A DNA stretch of 64,000 nt from JAKALD01 sp963817785. Lineage in GTDB: Bacteria; Pseudomonadota; Gammaproteobacteria; Burkholderiales; SG8-39. Location of the stretch: positions 1,240,001-1,304,000 of the forward strand of contig CAWFPL010000008.1 of the NCBI GenBank assembly GCA_963817785.1, given 5' to 3'. Below the pieces are notes generated by a model. It saw nothing but the letters and a program-made list of their open reading frames with translations. It was not told the DNA's origin and did no database searches. Below, piece after piece: positions 7,378 to 15,095 of the stretch. Each line of letters begins with the position of its first letter. Position 1 is the stretch's first letter. The translations under genes and the position numbers were made by a program.

Positions 7378-8679
7378 TTGCGCTTTGGGGGTACGGGCTT
7401 GCGAAGCTTGCCGGGAAACGTCGGCCGATACGTCTTGGCGCGCGAGCTGGGTCGCGGCGCCATGGCGACCGTATTCCTCGCGCGCGATCCGTTCGCTGGG
7501 GGAGAAGTTGCCGTCAAGGTGTTTGCGCATGCCACCGGCGACCCGGACGCGATACGGCCCGCGCACCGCACCAGCTTCCTCAACGAAGCGGCGCTTGTAG
7601 GCAAACTGCAACACCCGCATATCGTGACGCTGCTCGACGCGGCGGTCGAGCCGGGGTTCAGCTACGTGGTGATGGAGTACGTGCCGGGCGGCACGCTTTC
7701 GCAGTACGCGCTGCCGGACAACCTGCTGCCGCTCGAGCGAGTTGTCGAGATGATTTTCAAGCTGAGCCGCGCCCTCGAGTTCGCGCAGCGTCAGGGCGTG
7801 ATCCACCGCGACGTCAAGCCAGCCAACATCCTTGTGACGCACTCGCTCGACGTCAAGCTCTCGGACTTCGGCATTGCTCGGCTCGACAACACGACGCACA
7901 CGGATATCGCTAACGCCGGCTCGCCGGCGTATATGTCGCCCGAACAGCTCACCGAGCAGCCACTCACCCACCAGACTGACATCTATTCGCTCGGGATCGT
8001 GATGTACCAGCTGCTCTGCGGCCGGCAGCCGTTCGGCGCCAGCTCGGCCGCCGCGCTCATGTACCAGATCGTCAATCAGGAGCCGCCACGGCTGCGCACC
8101 TTGCGGCCGGATCTGCCCGAAGCGTTCGAGGCGATCGTGTCGCGCGCTATGCACAAGGACCGGAGCGTGCGCTACCCGACTTGGATCGACTTCGGTAGAG
8201 ACCTCGCGAGCCTGACGCGCCGCCTGGATGGACCGTCCGAAGTGTTATCCGACACGCACAAATTCCACGCCCTGCGCGACCTTTCGTTCTTCCGCGACTT
8301 CCACGAACTCGAGATCTGGGAGACGCTGCGCTTTGCGGTTTGGCAGCGCTTGCCCGAAGGCGCAGTGATCATCAAAGAAGGCGAACGCGGCGATGCGCTC
8401 TACCTTTTGGTCGAGGGCCGAGCTGAGGTAACGCGCGCCGGCACGCAACTCGCGACGATTGCCGCCGGAGACCTGTTCGGCGAGATGCTGTACTTTGCCG
8501 ACGACACCGCGGAGCGCAGCACCACCGTTCGCTCGATCGGGCCGGTGCTGGTGCTCGAGATCAAAGCCGCGGCGCTCGGCGCAGCGAGCGCCGCCTGTCA
8601 GGTACAGTTCAACCGAGCTTGCATCCGTCTATTGATCAAGCGACTGTCGGTAGCTAACCGGCGGCTCGCCGCGGGGTAA
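7378..8679 (+). CDS. Ser/Thr protein kinase with cyclic-nucleotide-binding domain
   Basis: Hanks-type kinase at residues ~16-290: glycine loop GRGAMATVFLA, Lys47 in VAVKVF, HRDVKPANIL (Asp145), SDFGIAR (Asp163), and activation segment GSPAYMSPEQL. Residues ~315-425 form a Crp/EPAC-type cyclic-nucleotide-binding fold (VIIKEGERGDALYLLVEG, then GDLFGEMLYF). No transmembrane segment is seen, so it is probably cytosolic and could couple a nucleotide or redox signal to protein phosphorylation. The only start that keeps the glycine loop is TTG 7378 or a nearby TTG, just after a stop at 7366. An IS3 end sits 108 bases upstream, so the native promoter and N-terminus may be lost. Confidence 0.85.
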   Translation: MRFGGTGLRSLPGNVGRYVLARELGRGAMATVFLARDPFAGGEVAVKVFAHATGDPDAIRPAHRTSFLNEAALVGKLQHPHIVTLLDAAVEPGFSYVVMEYVPGGTLSQYALPDNLLPLERVVEMIFKLSRALEFAQRQGVIHRDVKPANILVTHSLDVKLSDFGIARLDNTTHTDIANAGSPAYMSPEQLTEQPLTHQTDIYSLGIVMYQLLCGRQPFGASSAAALMYQIVNQEPPRLRTLRPDLPEAFEAIVSRAMHKDRSVRYPTWIDFGRDLASLTRRLDGPSEVLSDTHKFHALRDLSFFRDFHELEIWETLRFAVWQRLPEGAVIIKEGERGDALYLLVEGRAEVTRAGTQLATIAAGDLFGEMLYFADDTAERSTTVRSIGPVLVLEIKAAALGAASAACQVQFNRACIRLLIKRLSVANRRLAAG

Positions 8680-8751
8680 GTCGGGCGGCGGGTACGCCGA
8701 AAGGCTGCGCCCGTCCAACGATCCATATTCCAAGCGCCTAATCAGCTTGTC

Positions 8752-9822
8752 TCAGGACATAGCGACCCAGTGGACCGTAACAGTTGAAGTGGAAGTAATG
8801 CGACGCGAAGGATCGAAGTACTTCCACTTCACGGTCTTGGGTTGCTGGTTGTATTGACGGATGTAGCGCATGAGTTTTCGCTTGAGGTCGGGCACGGAAG
8901 TGAAGATGCCACGGGCGATCACGTCGCGCTCGATCTTGGCGAACCACAGTTCGACCTGATTGAGCCAGGACGAGTAGGTCGGAGTGAAGTGCAGATGAAC
9001 ATTGGGATGCTCGCCGAGGAACTGCCCGACCTGTTGGGTCTTGTGCGCCGAGAGGTTGTCGGCGATCACGTGGAGCTCCTTGCCCTTGGGCTGATGCACG
9101 ACGATGTCGGTGAGGAAGGCAACGAACTCCGCCGAGGTGTGGCGTGCGGCGGTCTTGCCAAGGACCTCCCCGGTCTTGGTGTTGAAGGCTGCGTACAGCG
9201 ACAGCGTACCGTGCCGGTAATACTCGAAGCCGTGCCGCTCTGCGCGCCCGAGCGAGAACGGCAGCACCGGGTCCTTGCGGTCCAAAGCCTGAATCGCGGT
9301 CTTCTCGTCCACGCAAAACACCGCCGCATGCTGCGGCGGGTTCAGGTACAGCCCGATCACGTCGGCTGCCTTGGATTCGATGTCCGGGCCGTTGGAGGCC
9401 AGATAGCCTTCAAGCCGATGCGGCTTGATCCCGTGCTGGGCCCAGATGCGCGCCACGCTCATGTGCGAGATTGCACCGCCCAGTTCGGCAGCGAGTTTGC
9501 GCGAAGACCAGTGCGTCGAGCCGTCGGCCGGTTTGCGCTTGGTGGTCCAAGCCAGCGCCCGCGCCTCGATGCGCTCGGTCACCTTGTAGCGCTCGCGCCC
9601 CGCGTGCCGTGCGAACAACCCAGCCAGTCGATCGGCGGCAAACCGCTTGCTCCAGCGATCGATGTAGCTGTCGCTGCAATCGAGCTTGGCGCGAATCTCG
9701 GCCCACGTCAGTCCCTCGGACAGCAACAAGATCAGCCGAGCGTGTCGCGCCGAATCGGCTCGGCCATTTCTCGCACTCGCCTGCCGCCGCAATTCCATCA
9801 GTTCAGTCCTGGTCAGCTTCAT
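8752..9822 (-). CDS. IS630-family transposase (type 2)
   Basis: DDE transposase with N-terminal helix-turn-helix units (LTWAEIRAKLDCSDSYIDRW). The core has VFCVDEKTAIQALDR (Asp), LHVIADNLSAHKTQQV (Asp), and FTPTYSSWLNQVELWFAKIE (Glu). The start MKLTRTELMEL at 9822 has GGAG seven bases upstream; ATG 9840 is in frame. In the copy at 52.4 kb the stop is made by the flanking TA after TVH. Here the flank is CA, so the protein reads five residues further (WVAMS) into host DNA. Otherwise it is full length. Confidence 0.87.
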   Translation of the reverse strand: MKLTRTELMELRRQASARNGRADSARHARLILLLSEGLTWAEIRAKLDCSDSYIDRWSKRFAADRLAGLFARHAGRERYKVTERIEARALAWTTKRKPADGSTHWSSRKLAAELGGAISHMSVARIWAQHGIKPHRLEGYLASNGPDIESKAADVIGLYLNPPQHAAVFCVDEKTAIQALDRKDPVLPFSLGRAERHGFEYYRHGTLSLYAAFNTKTGEVLGKTAARHTSAEFVAFLTDIVVHQPKGKELHVIADNLSAHKTQQVGQFLGEHPNVHLHFTPTYSSWLNQVELWFAKIERDVIARGIFTSVPDLKRKLMRYIRQYNQQPKTVKWKYFDPSRRITSTSTVTVHWVAMS

Positions 9823-9873
9823 CGCGCCCTCCAGAGGCACGATGATACTTCCTATTTAACCGTTACAGTCCAC
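8770..9873 (-). mobile_element. IS630-family element, type 2, full copy
   Basis: The ends are imperfect inverted repeats: GTGGACCGTAACAGTT at 8770 and, reversed, GTGGACTGTAACGGTT ending at 9873. TA follows on the right (9874-9875) but the left flank is CA, so the left target base has changed. On the right it abuts another IS630 element and shares its TA. Two partial copies occur at 21837-22344 and 52456-52892. Confidence 0.88.
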
Positions 9874-9892
9874 TAGTACGGTGACACGTGAA

Positions 9893-10577
9893 TTACGCAA
9901 CATAGTGATGGCCGAGCTTTTGATCCGCGTCTTGGCGCGTAAAGGTCCAGTCGATGCCGCGCCCCTCGGCGTTGCGTCGGCGTTGCCAGGCGTTGAGCTC
10001 GCGCCGCGCGCTGGCTCGGTCCATCAGCCGCCGCCCGAGGCATTGACGCTCCAGGATACTGATCTCGATCTCCGCCATGTTCAGCCAACTGGCGTGCTTG
10101 GGCGTGTGGTGAAACTGCACGCGTCGCAACAGGGCGTGAGCGGCCGAGCGGCCCAGGACCTCCTCGAAGCACGAACGGAAGTGGGTGTTGAGATTGTCCA
10201 GAACCAAATGAACCTTCGTGGCCGAGGCGTAGGTGCGTTCCAGGAGCTGGCGCACGAAGCCGACGAACTGGGGCTTGGTTCGGCGCTCGGTCACCTCGAT
10301 CGTGCGACGCCCTGCCTTGGGTTCGACAGCCACGAACACGTTGCAGGTGCCTTGGCGCACGTATTCGTAATCGCATTTGCCCGGTCTGCCGGCCTTCATG
10401 GGCAGCGGCGCTCGGCTGTCTCGGATCAATTGCTTGCTCTTCTCGTCGATGCAGATCACGGGCTCGCGCGCGATAGGGCTGCGCATAGAGCTCGAGCACG
10501 TCGTACATGCGTCGACGGTACTCCTCGGTCAACACCCCGATGCACCACATCAGCTTGCGCCAGGGCTTGAGGCGGTA
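9893..10577 (-). pseudogene. IS630 type 3 transposase, C-terminal part
   Basis: RLKPWRKLMWCIGV and YDVLELYAQPY lead into REPVICIDEKSKQLIRDS (first Asp), HLVLDNLNTHF (second Asp) and FHHTPKHASWLNMAEIEISI (Glu). A frameshift lies near 10480, between AQPY and REPV, so even without the insertion the gene would be broken. The N-terminal part is at 11960-12376. Confidence 0.82.
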
Positions 10578-10651
10578 ATGGGATGGTCCGCCCCCTTCTT
10601 CCTATACTGGAAGGGCAGCGATGCGCTAACCAGCGAGAGGAGCGAACCATC

Positions 10652-11710
10652 ATGGCCATTAAAACTCTTGGCATCGACATCCGCAAATCGACTTTTCACC
10701 TGATCGGCTTGGATGAGCGTGAGCGGCCGACCCTGAAGCAGAAACTTACTCGCGCCAAGCTCATGGAGTTTGCCGCGAAGCTCCCGCCGTGCCTGATCGG
10801 CATGGAGGCCTGCCCCGGATCCCAATACCTGGCACGGCGCTTTGCCGAGTACGGCCACACGGTACGACTGATGGCCGCGCAATTCGTCAAGCCGTATGTC
10901 AAGTCCAACAAGTCGGACTTCCTGGACGCCGAGGCGATCGCCGAGGCGGTCACGCGCCCTACGATGCGCTTTGTCCCGGTGAAGAACCCGGAGCAGCAGG
11001 ACCTGCAGGCGCTGCACCGGGTGCGAAGCGCGCTCGTTGCCGAGCGCACGGCCACGATCAACCAGGCGCGCGCCTTCTTGCTCGAGTACGGCCTGCCGAT
11101 CACCCGCGGCACGCGGGCGCTTCGCCACACGCTGCCGGGGATCATCGCCGACGAGACGAACGCCGTCTCGTTCAGGATGCGCTCGATTCTGCAGCGGCTC
11201 TGGGGCCAGATCCTCGATCTGGACCAGCGCATCGAGGACTTCAGCGGCGAGATCGAGGCGCTCGGGCGCGAGCAACCCGCCTGCCAGCGCCTCATGACGA
11301 TCCCGGGCATCGGCATCCTGACCGCCACGGCCTTTATTGCCGCCGTGCGCGACGGCCGGGTGTTCCGATCCGGGCGCGAGCTCGCCGCCTGGCTGGGGTT
11401 GGTGCCGGCGCAGTACTCCACCGGCGGCAAGCCCAAGCTGCTGGGCATCTCCAAGCGCGGCAACGTGTACGTGCGCACGCTCCTCGTGCACGGGGCGCGG
11501 GCGGTGCTCGCCCGAGGCGCCCGGCGGGACGCTCGGCTCTCGGCCTGGCTCGCGGGGCTGAGCCGCCGCGCGCACCCCAACGTTGCGGCAGTGGCGCTCG
11601 CGAATAAACTCGCCCGCATCGCCTGGGCGGTGCTTACCCGAGGAGACACTTACCAGGGCACGACGGCCCGGGGCAATGCGGCATTAGAGGGCACGGGCAT
11701 GGCAGCGTAG
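10652..11710 (+). CDS. IS1111-type DEDD recombinase
   Basis: N-terminal RuvC-like domain: KTLGIDIRKSTFHL (Asp), CLIGMEACPGSQYLAR (Glu), and KSDFLDAEAIAEAV (DxxDA). The C-terminal Tnp_IS110 domain has LMTIPGIGILTATAFIAAV and LAAWLGLVPAQYSTGGK, with ISKRGNVYVRTLLVHGAR following. The length of 352 aa is normal. The start is ATG 10652 with GAGAGGAG-like sequence ahead of it; the open frame back to 10583 lies in the inverted repeat. It appears intact. Confidence 0.9.
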   Translation: MAIKTLGIDIRKSTFHLIGLDERERPTLKQKLTRAKLMEFAAKLPPCLIGMEACPGSQYLARRFAEYGHTVRLMAAQFVKPYVKSNKSDFLDAEAIAEAVTRPTMRFVPVKNPEQQDLQALHRVRSALVAERTATINQARAFLLEYGLPITRGTRALRHTLPGIIADETNAVSFRMRSILQRLWGQILDLDQRIEDFSGEIEALGREQPACQRLMTIPGIGILTATAFIAAVRDGRVFRSGRELAAWLGLVPAQYSTGGKPKLLGISKRGNVYVRTLLVHGARAVLARGARRDARLSAWLAGLSRRAHPNVAAVALANKLARIAWAVLTRGDTYQGTTARGNAALEGTGMAA

Positions 11711-11943
11711 CTCAGAGTTCACCCACCTGGGTTTGCGAGGACCATCATCGATGGCACAACCGGTTGACCGACCGAGTCGAGAACCTGATAAAAAAATGGC
11801 CTGGCATCTATCAAGGCCGCAGCGTTTATGAGGACGACCCGGCGCGGATTCCCATCGGGGCCCGAAGGCCTGTGCCTTCAACGTGAGGCCGGATACATTT
11901 GTGCAAACCGGATCCCGTCATCGAGAATGCGTCCTTGACAACA
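11711..11943 (+). ncRNA. Candidate bridge RNA region of the IS1111-type element
   Basis: In IS1111-subgroup elements the bridge RNA is encoded at the end downstream of the recombinase. These ~230 bases have no credible open frame and end at the subterminal repeat. The assignment is by position only; I could not fold it or match guides. Confidence 0.35.
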
Positions 11944-11959
11944 GGGGGCGGACCATACA

Positions 11960-12376
11960 TTTTTTTAGCAGCCGGCGCACGCTCTCGCGACTGATCCGGC
12001 GCATCTGCGGGTGGCGGCGCGCCGCCTGGGTCAGCAACGCGACTGTCCAGCGTTTGGCCCCCTCGGGCGGTGAGGAGCATGCCAAGGCGCTCACCTCGGC
12101 CAGCGCCTCGGCTCGGTACTGCTGGGGTTTGCCCGGGCGCGCCACATCGCGCAGCGCAAAGTCCAAGCCCCCCTCCAAGTATGCCGCCCGGGTGCGCCAG
12201 ATCGCGGTACGGCCCACCCCGAGCACCTCCATGATCTGGCGCTCGGGCACGTTTCGATCCAAGGCCGCAAGGATGTGGGCGCGGTTGAACTCGCGCGCCC
12301 TGTGTGCACCCTTGGATCGGAACTGCTGCACCGCTTCACGCTCCCGTTTGCTCAGCCTCAGCTCGGTTTGGTGCAT
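11960..12376 (-). pseudogene. IS630 type 3 transposase, N-terminal part
   Basis: ATG 12376 starts MHQTELRLSKREREAVQQF, with helix-turn-helix segments RQIMEVLGVGRTAIWRTRAA and MRRISRESVRRLLKK. The frame then runs into the inserted IS1111-type element. It continues at 10577. Confidence 0.82.
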
Positions 12377-12446
12377 CGCCCATGCTCCTCGTTCGGTGGG
12401 GATGCGCCATGATACTATGTTCCGTAATTAACGTGTCTGCGTACTA

Positions 12447-12564
12447 GGGGCTGAGCCAGGGTCTGTTTGCGGTCATCTTCTCTCCACCACGCTGACCCTG
12501 GCGCAAGGTGAACATTCGTCTGCCGCACGCCTGGACAAGCGCGCGCTGGCCATTGGAAACCGGA
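12447..12564 (-). repeat. 118-bp repeat, copy 1 (probable end of a lost IS)
   Basis: About 95% identical to 22347-22464. On the minus strand it reads as the tail of a protein (RMFTLRQGQRGGEKMTANRP, stop in the adjoining CTAG). GGGGCTGAGCCAGG against a CTAG site looks like an IS5-type terminus. Both copies are joined to an IS630 element at exactly the same TA. Confidence 0.6.
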
Positions 12565-12824
12565 CACAAGGCTTCTACAACGGCGCACGCCGCCGGCAAG
12601 GCGATGTGTTCGAGATCGACGAGAGCAAGCTCGAGCGCGACATCGTCGGCGAGCCGATCCTGCCGCGCTGGGTGCATCCAGCCGACGATCAGCGCGGCGC
12701 GGCCAAGCGCATCGATCGCGAGAAGTCGCACGCGCTGCGCGCCGCCGTCGCGGCCGGAGCTAGCGGCCCGGTGGTCGGCGAGAACATCATGTTGCCGGCC
12801 GGAACGAAAGGAGGCCGCAAATGA
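12563..12824 (+). pseudogene. Phage-like protein, truncated at its N-terminus
   Basis: The frame FYNGARRRQGDVFEIDESKL, then LPRWVHPADDQ and stop, overlaps the next gene by ATGA. It resembles short phage structural or assembly proteins in style, but I cannot name it. The 5' end is lost at the 118-bp repeat. Confidence 0.45.
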
Positions 12825-13213
12825 GCTTCTATCCGAACAGCAACATGGTGGACGACATTCCACCGATCGCACCGGCGCAGTCTGAGCCCGAGCACGAGGA
12901 GCCCGTCGAGCACGACGAGCTGACCGGCGCGCCGATCGAGGAGCCGAAGACCGAGTCGAAGACCGAGTCGAAGACGGAGCCGAAGACCGAGCCGCAGAAC
13001 GAGCCGCAGAACGAGCTGCTGGCCGAGATCCCTGACGCGGTCCGCGTGGCACGCGACACACCAGAGCGCAAGTTCTTCGACACGCAGAAGCTCTACGCCC
13101 AGGCCGTGCCGATCGCCGCCGCCGCGGCCTTTCATCCACTGGGTATAGCACTCGCGTGCGACCAGGAAGCCGCCAATCTGATAACCAAGTTACCACATGC
13201 CCAGTTGCGATGA
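12821..13213 (+). CDS. Phage-like acidic protein with KTE repeats
   Basis: 130 aa, starting at the ATGA overlap with the upstream frame, so translationally coupled. The middle holds a charged degenerate repeat (KTESKTESKTEPKTEPQNE), followed by RKFFDTQKLYAQAVPIAAA. I do not recognise the family; the coupling and repeat style suggest a prophage remnant. A terminator follows at 13250. Confidence 0.5.
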   Translation: MSFYPNSNMVDDIPPIAPAQSEPEHEEPVEHDELTGAPIEEPKTESKTESKTEPKTEPQNEPQNELLAEIPDAVRVARDTPERKFFDTQKLYAQAVPIAAAAAFHPLGIALACDQEAANLITKLPHAQLR

Positions 13214-13249
13214 CGGGCACGCTCTCGCGCTAGACCTCCCCTCACTCGA

Positions 13250-13275
13250 AGCCCGGCCGAGTGCTGGGCTTTTTC
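13250..13275 (+). terminator. Intrinsic terminator
   Basis: AGCCCGGC, loop, GCTGGGCT followed by TTTTT. It ends the phage-like transcript. Confidence 0.75.
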
Positions 13276-13415
13276 TCGCTTCGGACCGTTGTGGTCCTCA
13301 AGGAGGGCAACCTGGGCTAATTCACGCATCCAATGTCGGTTTTCTTTACATTATTTTTCGCCGAGCTCGTTCTCTTTTTCCCTAACATATTGATAAAGTG
13401 TGAGAGACGTTTGGC

Positions 13416-13431
13416 TGGCCTGGAACTTGCA
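13416..13431 (+). promoter_or_regulatory. Sigma-54 promoter for PEP-CTERM gene 1
   Basis: TGGCCTGGAACTTGCA has the invariant GG and GC separated by exactly 10 bases and fits TGGCAC-N5-TTGCA closely. Transcription would start near 13442, about 92 bases before the ATG at 13534. The NtrC-type activator PrsR at 45 kb is the expected partner. Confidence 0.75.
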
Positions 13432-13533
13432 TTTTCATATTGACTTAACCCCGTTTGAGGCAGGAGCTTGATCTGGATAATCCGCCATCGCGGGATCAGC
13501 GGCAGAGACCACTTCAAAAGCAGGAGAGCAACC

Positions 13534-14229
13534 ATGACGAAGCGTCTAACAGTCCTTCTGGCGGCAATGGGCTTGATCGGCCTCGCCGGTGGCGCCCAGG
13601 CGACACCGTCGAATCTCCCGCCGCCTGCAGGCGCGATTTTGGATCTGAACGGCCAGCCGATTACGAACGTCCAACAATCCTACTCCGTCGATTTCACCGC
13701 CGGCCTGGCCAATACCGCGATAACTTTCGCGTTCCGCCAGGATCCCAGCTTCGAGAGTTTCTCCAACGTGTCGCTGGTCGACCTGACGACGTCAAGCGTC
13801 AATCTTCTGCTCAACGGCGACTTCGCCTTGGGCAATCTTGGCACCTCCACCGTTACCGACTGGACCTACGCCAACATCTATGGCGCGACCTACGGCGGCG
13901 TGCTGGGCTCTGGTTGCGGGTTCAACGGCACCAACTGCTGGTATGACGGGGCGGTTCAAGCCTACGACGCTATCAGCCAGACGGTGGCGACGAATGTCGG
14001 CGATCTTTATGAGATCAGCTTCAACCTGAACGGCGGTAGCGGCCAGACTTATTCCGATCTCAGCACCAATGGAAACGTGACGGATACCGGGGGCAACGGC
14101 ATCGACGTTCTCGCCTACGCCGAGGCCGGCCTGCCCCCTGCGGGCACCGTCCCGGAACCCGCCACCATCGCCCTTCTCGGCATCGGCCTGCTCGGCCTCG
14201 GATTCAGCCGCCGCAGGCGCGCGATGTAG
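13534..14229 (+). CDS. PEP-CTERM exported protein 1
   Basis: 231 aa. It has a signal peptide (MTKRLTVLLAAMGLIGLAGG, cleavage near AQA-TP), a Gly/Ser/Thr/Asn-rich secreted body containing a carbohydrate-binding-like pattern (LLNGDFALGNLG, then DWTYANIYG), and a C-terminal sorting signal VPEPATIALLGIGLLGLGFS plus RRRR. Exosortases recognise the PEP motif, remove the tail and anchor or release the protein at the surface, usually in EPS-producing bacteria. The start at 13534 has AGGAGA eight bases upstream. A sigma-54 promoter and a terminator bracket it as a single-gene unit. Confidence 0.92.
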   Translation: MTKRLTVLLAAMGLIGLAGGAQATPSNLPPPAGAILDLNGQPITNVQQSYSVDFTAGLANTAITFAFRQDPSFESFSNVSLVDLTTSSVNLLLNGDFALGNLGTSTVTDWTYANIYGATYGGVLGSGCGFNGTNCWYDGAVQAYDAISQTVATNVGDLYEISFNLNGGSGQTYSDLSTNGNVTDTGGNGIDVLAYAEAGLPPAGTVPEPATIALLGIGLLGLGFSRRRRAM

Positions 14230-14259
14230 CTACTACTCGAACAAGAGCAAGTAGGAGAC

Positions 14260-14287
14260 ACCCCGCTTCGGCGGGGTTTTTCTTTTC
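14260..14287 (+). terminator. Intrinsic terminator of PEP-CTERM gene 1
   Basis: ACCCCGC-TTC-GGCGGGGT hairpin followed by TTTTCTTTT, 31 bases after the stop codon. Confidence 0.9.
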
Positions 14288-14475
14288 AGCGGGCGGGCTG
14301 GTCTCACCTGGAGCAGGTCGCGTCGATCTGCGCGACTCTCAAATACGTGAGGCGCGTTGACGGGTTTCCGGTGAGCGCGTAGTCTCTACGTGTCCGCGAT
14401 TTGGCCTCGATTGCAGGCGGACGAAGCACCTCAAGACTCTGCTAAACCGAGGCGTCCACTGCAACGGAGGACGAG

Positions 14476-14670
14476 ATGGACTTCCGCTACTCCAACCACG
14501 GCAGCATCTCGCTGCTTGAGCCGGTCTCCGAAGCAGCATGGCATTGGGTCATCGAGCGCATCGCCGTTGAGGCGAACCAGATGTGGTTCGGACATTCCCT
14601 GGTGATCGAGCACCGGTACGTCCCGCCGATCCTCGAGGGCATTCGTGCCGACGGGCTGGAGGTTGCATGA
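14476..14670 (+). CDS. Small phage-like protein, 64 aa
   Basis: Begins MDFRYSNHGSISLLEP with AGGACGAG upstream. A Trp-rich helical centre is visible (AAWHWVIERIAVEANQMWFG). The family resembles short proteins from phages and integrative elements, function unknown. Its stop overlaps the next start (ATGA at 14667), so the two are coupled. Confidence 0.6.
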   Translation: MDFRYSNHGSISLLEPVSEAAWHWVIERIAVEANQMWFGHSLVIEHRYVPPILEGIRADGLEVA

Positions 14671-15095
14671 AGACCTTCAGAGGCCCCGGAGTCTCGCCAG
14701 CCAAGCTGCGCCAGATCGACGAAGAGCTGACCGCGCTCGAGCAGGGGCGCGACTTCGAGTTCCACTTCACCGGCTGCGTGGGCGTGCTCACGGCCCTCTC
14801 GCGCGAGGCCATCGCGTGGGGCGTCCGCAACGTGCCGAAAGACCAGCACCTTTTCGACGGCACGCAGTTCATGCTCGAGCGCGAGGAGGTGCGCCCCACG
14901 CTCGACAGGATGCTCGAGGCCGGGCTGCGGGGCTACGGCCCGCGACTCCAGCTCGTGATCGCAACGCGAGGAGCCGACATCGCCGCGATCGTCATGCGGC
15001 AGCTCGCACGGCGCGAGGCGGGGTGCGTCAAGCTGCACCTGGTGTCAGTAGTGTCCGACAGAATTCAGAATAGGTTCAGTTGGTTAGCGCTCTGA
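14667..15095 (+). CDS. Phage-like hypothetical protein, tail altered by IS4 insertion
   Basis: Unknown protein beginning MKTFRGPGVSPAKLRQIDEE. The mixed alpha/beta composition (VLTALSREAIAWGVRNVP) gives no clue to activity. The original gene ended KLHLV, stop: the T of the 9-bp target at 15045 joined AG at 16378 as TAG. The IS4 insertion one base into the stop codon replaces it with 16 extra residues (SVVSDRIQNRFSWLAL) encoded by the element. The body is otherwise whole. Confidence 0.6.
   Translation: MKTFRGPGVSPAKLRQIDEELTALEQGRDFEFHFTGCVGVLTALSREAIAWGVRNVPKDQHLFDGTQFMLEREEVRPTLDRMLEAGLRGYGPRLQLVIATRGADIAAIVMRQLARREAGCVKLHLVSVVSDRIQNRFSWLAL

Larger units (their letters stand above)
10578..11960 (+). 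mobile_element. IS1111-subgroup IS110-family element
   Basis: Perfect 13-bp inverted repeats ATGGTCCGCCCCC (10583-10595) and GGGGGCGGACCAT (11944-11956) lie a few bases inside the joints with the split IS630 gene. Subterminal inverted repeats are the hallmark of the IS1111 subgroup. Its recombinase fills 10652-11710, leaving about 245 bp non-coding on the 3' side. Confidence 0.85.
9876..12444 (-). mobile_element. IS630-family element, type 3, split by an IS1111-type element
   Basis: The ends match over about 30 bp: GTACGGTGACACGT at 9876 and, reversed, GTACGCAGACACGT ending at 12444. TA flanks both sides (9874-9875, 12445-12446). The transposase gene is interrupted between LLKK and RLKPW by the element at about 10578-11960. 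Confidence 0.85.
13214..13533. other. Intergenic with terminator and sigma-54 promoter
   Basis: 320 bases without a gene. It contains the terminator of the phage-like gene (13250-13275), an AT-richer stretch (13320-13400), the sigma-54 box (13416-13431) and an ~90-base leader for the PEP-CTERM gene. Confidence 0.6.

Noticed and set aside
13455..13946. Frame overlapping the PEP-CTERM gene in another register
   Set aside because: Shadow; the PEP-CTERM frame has signal peptide and sorting tail.
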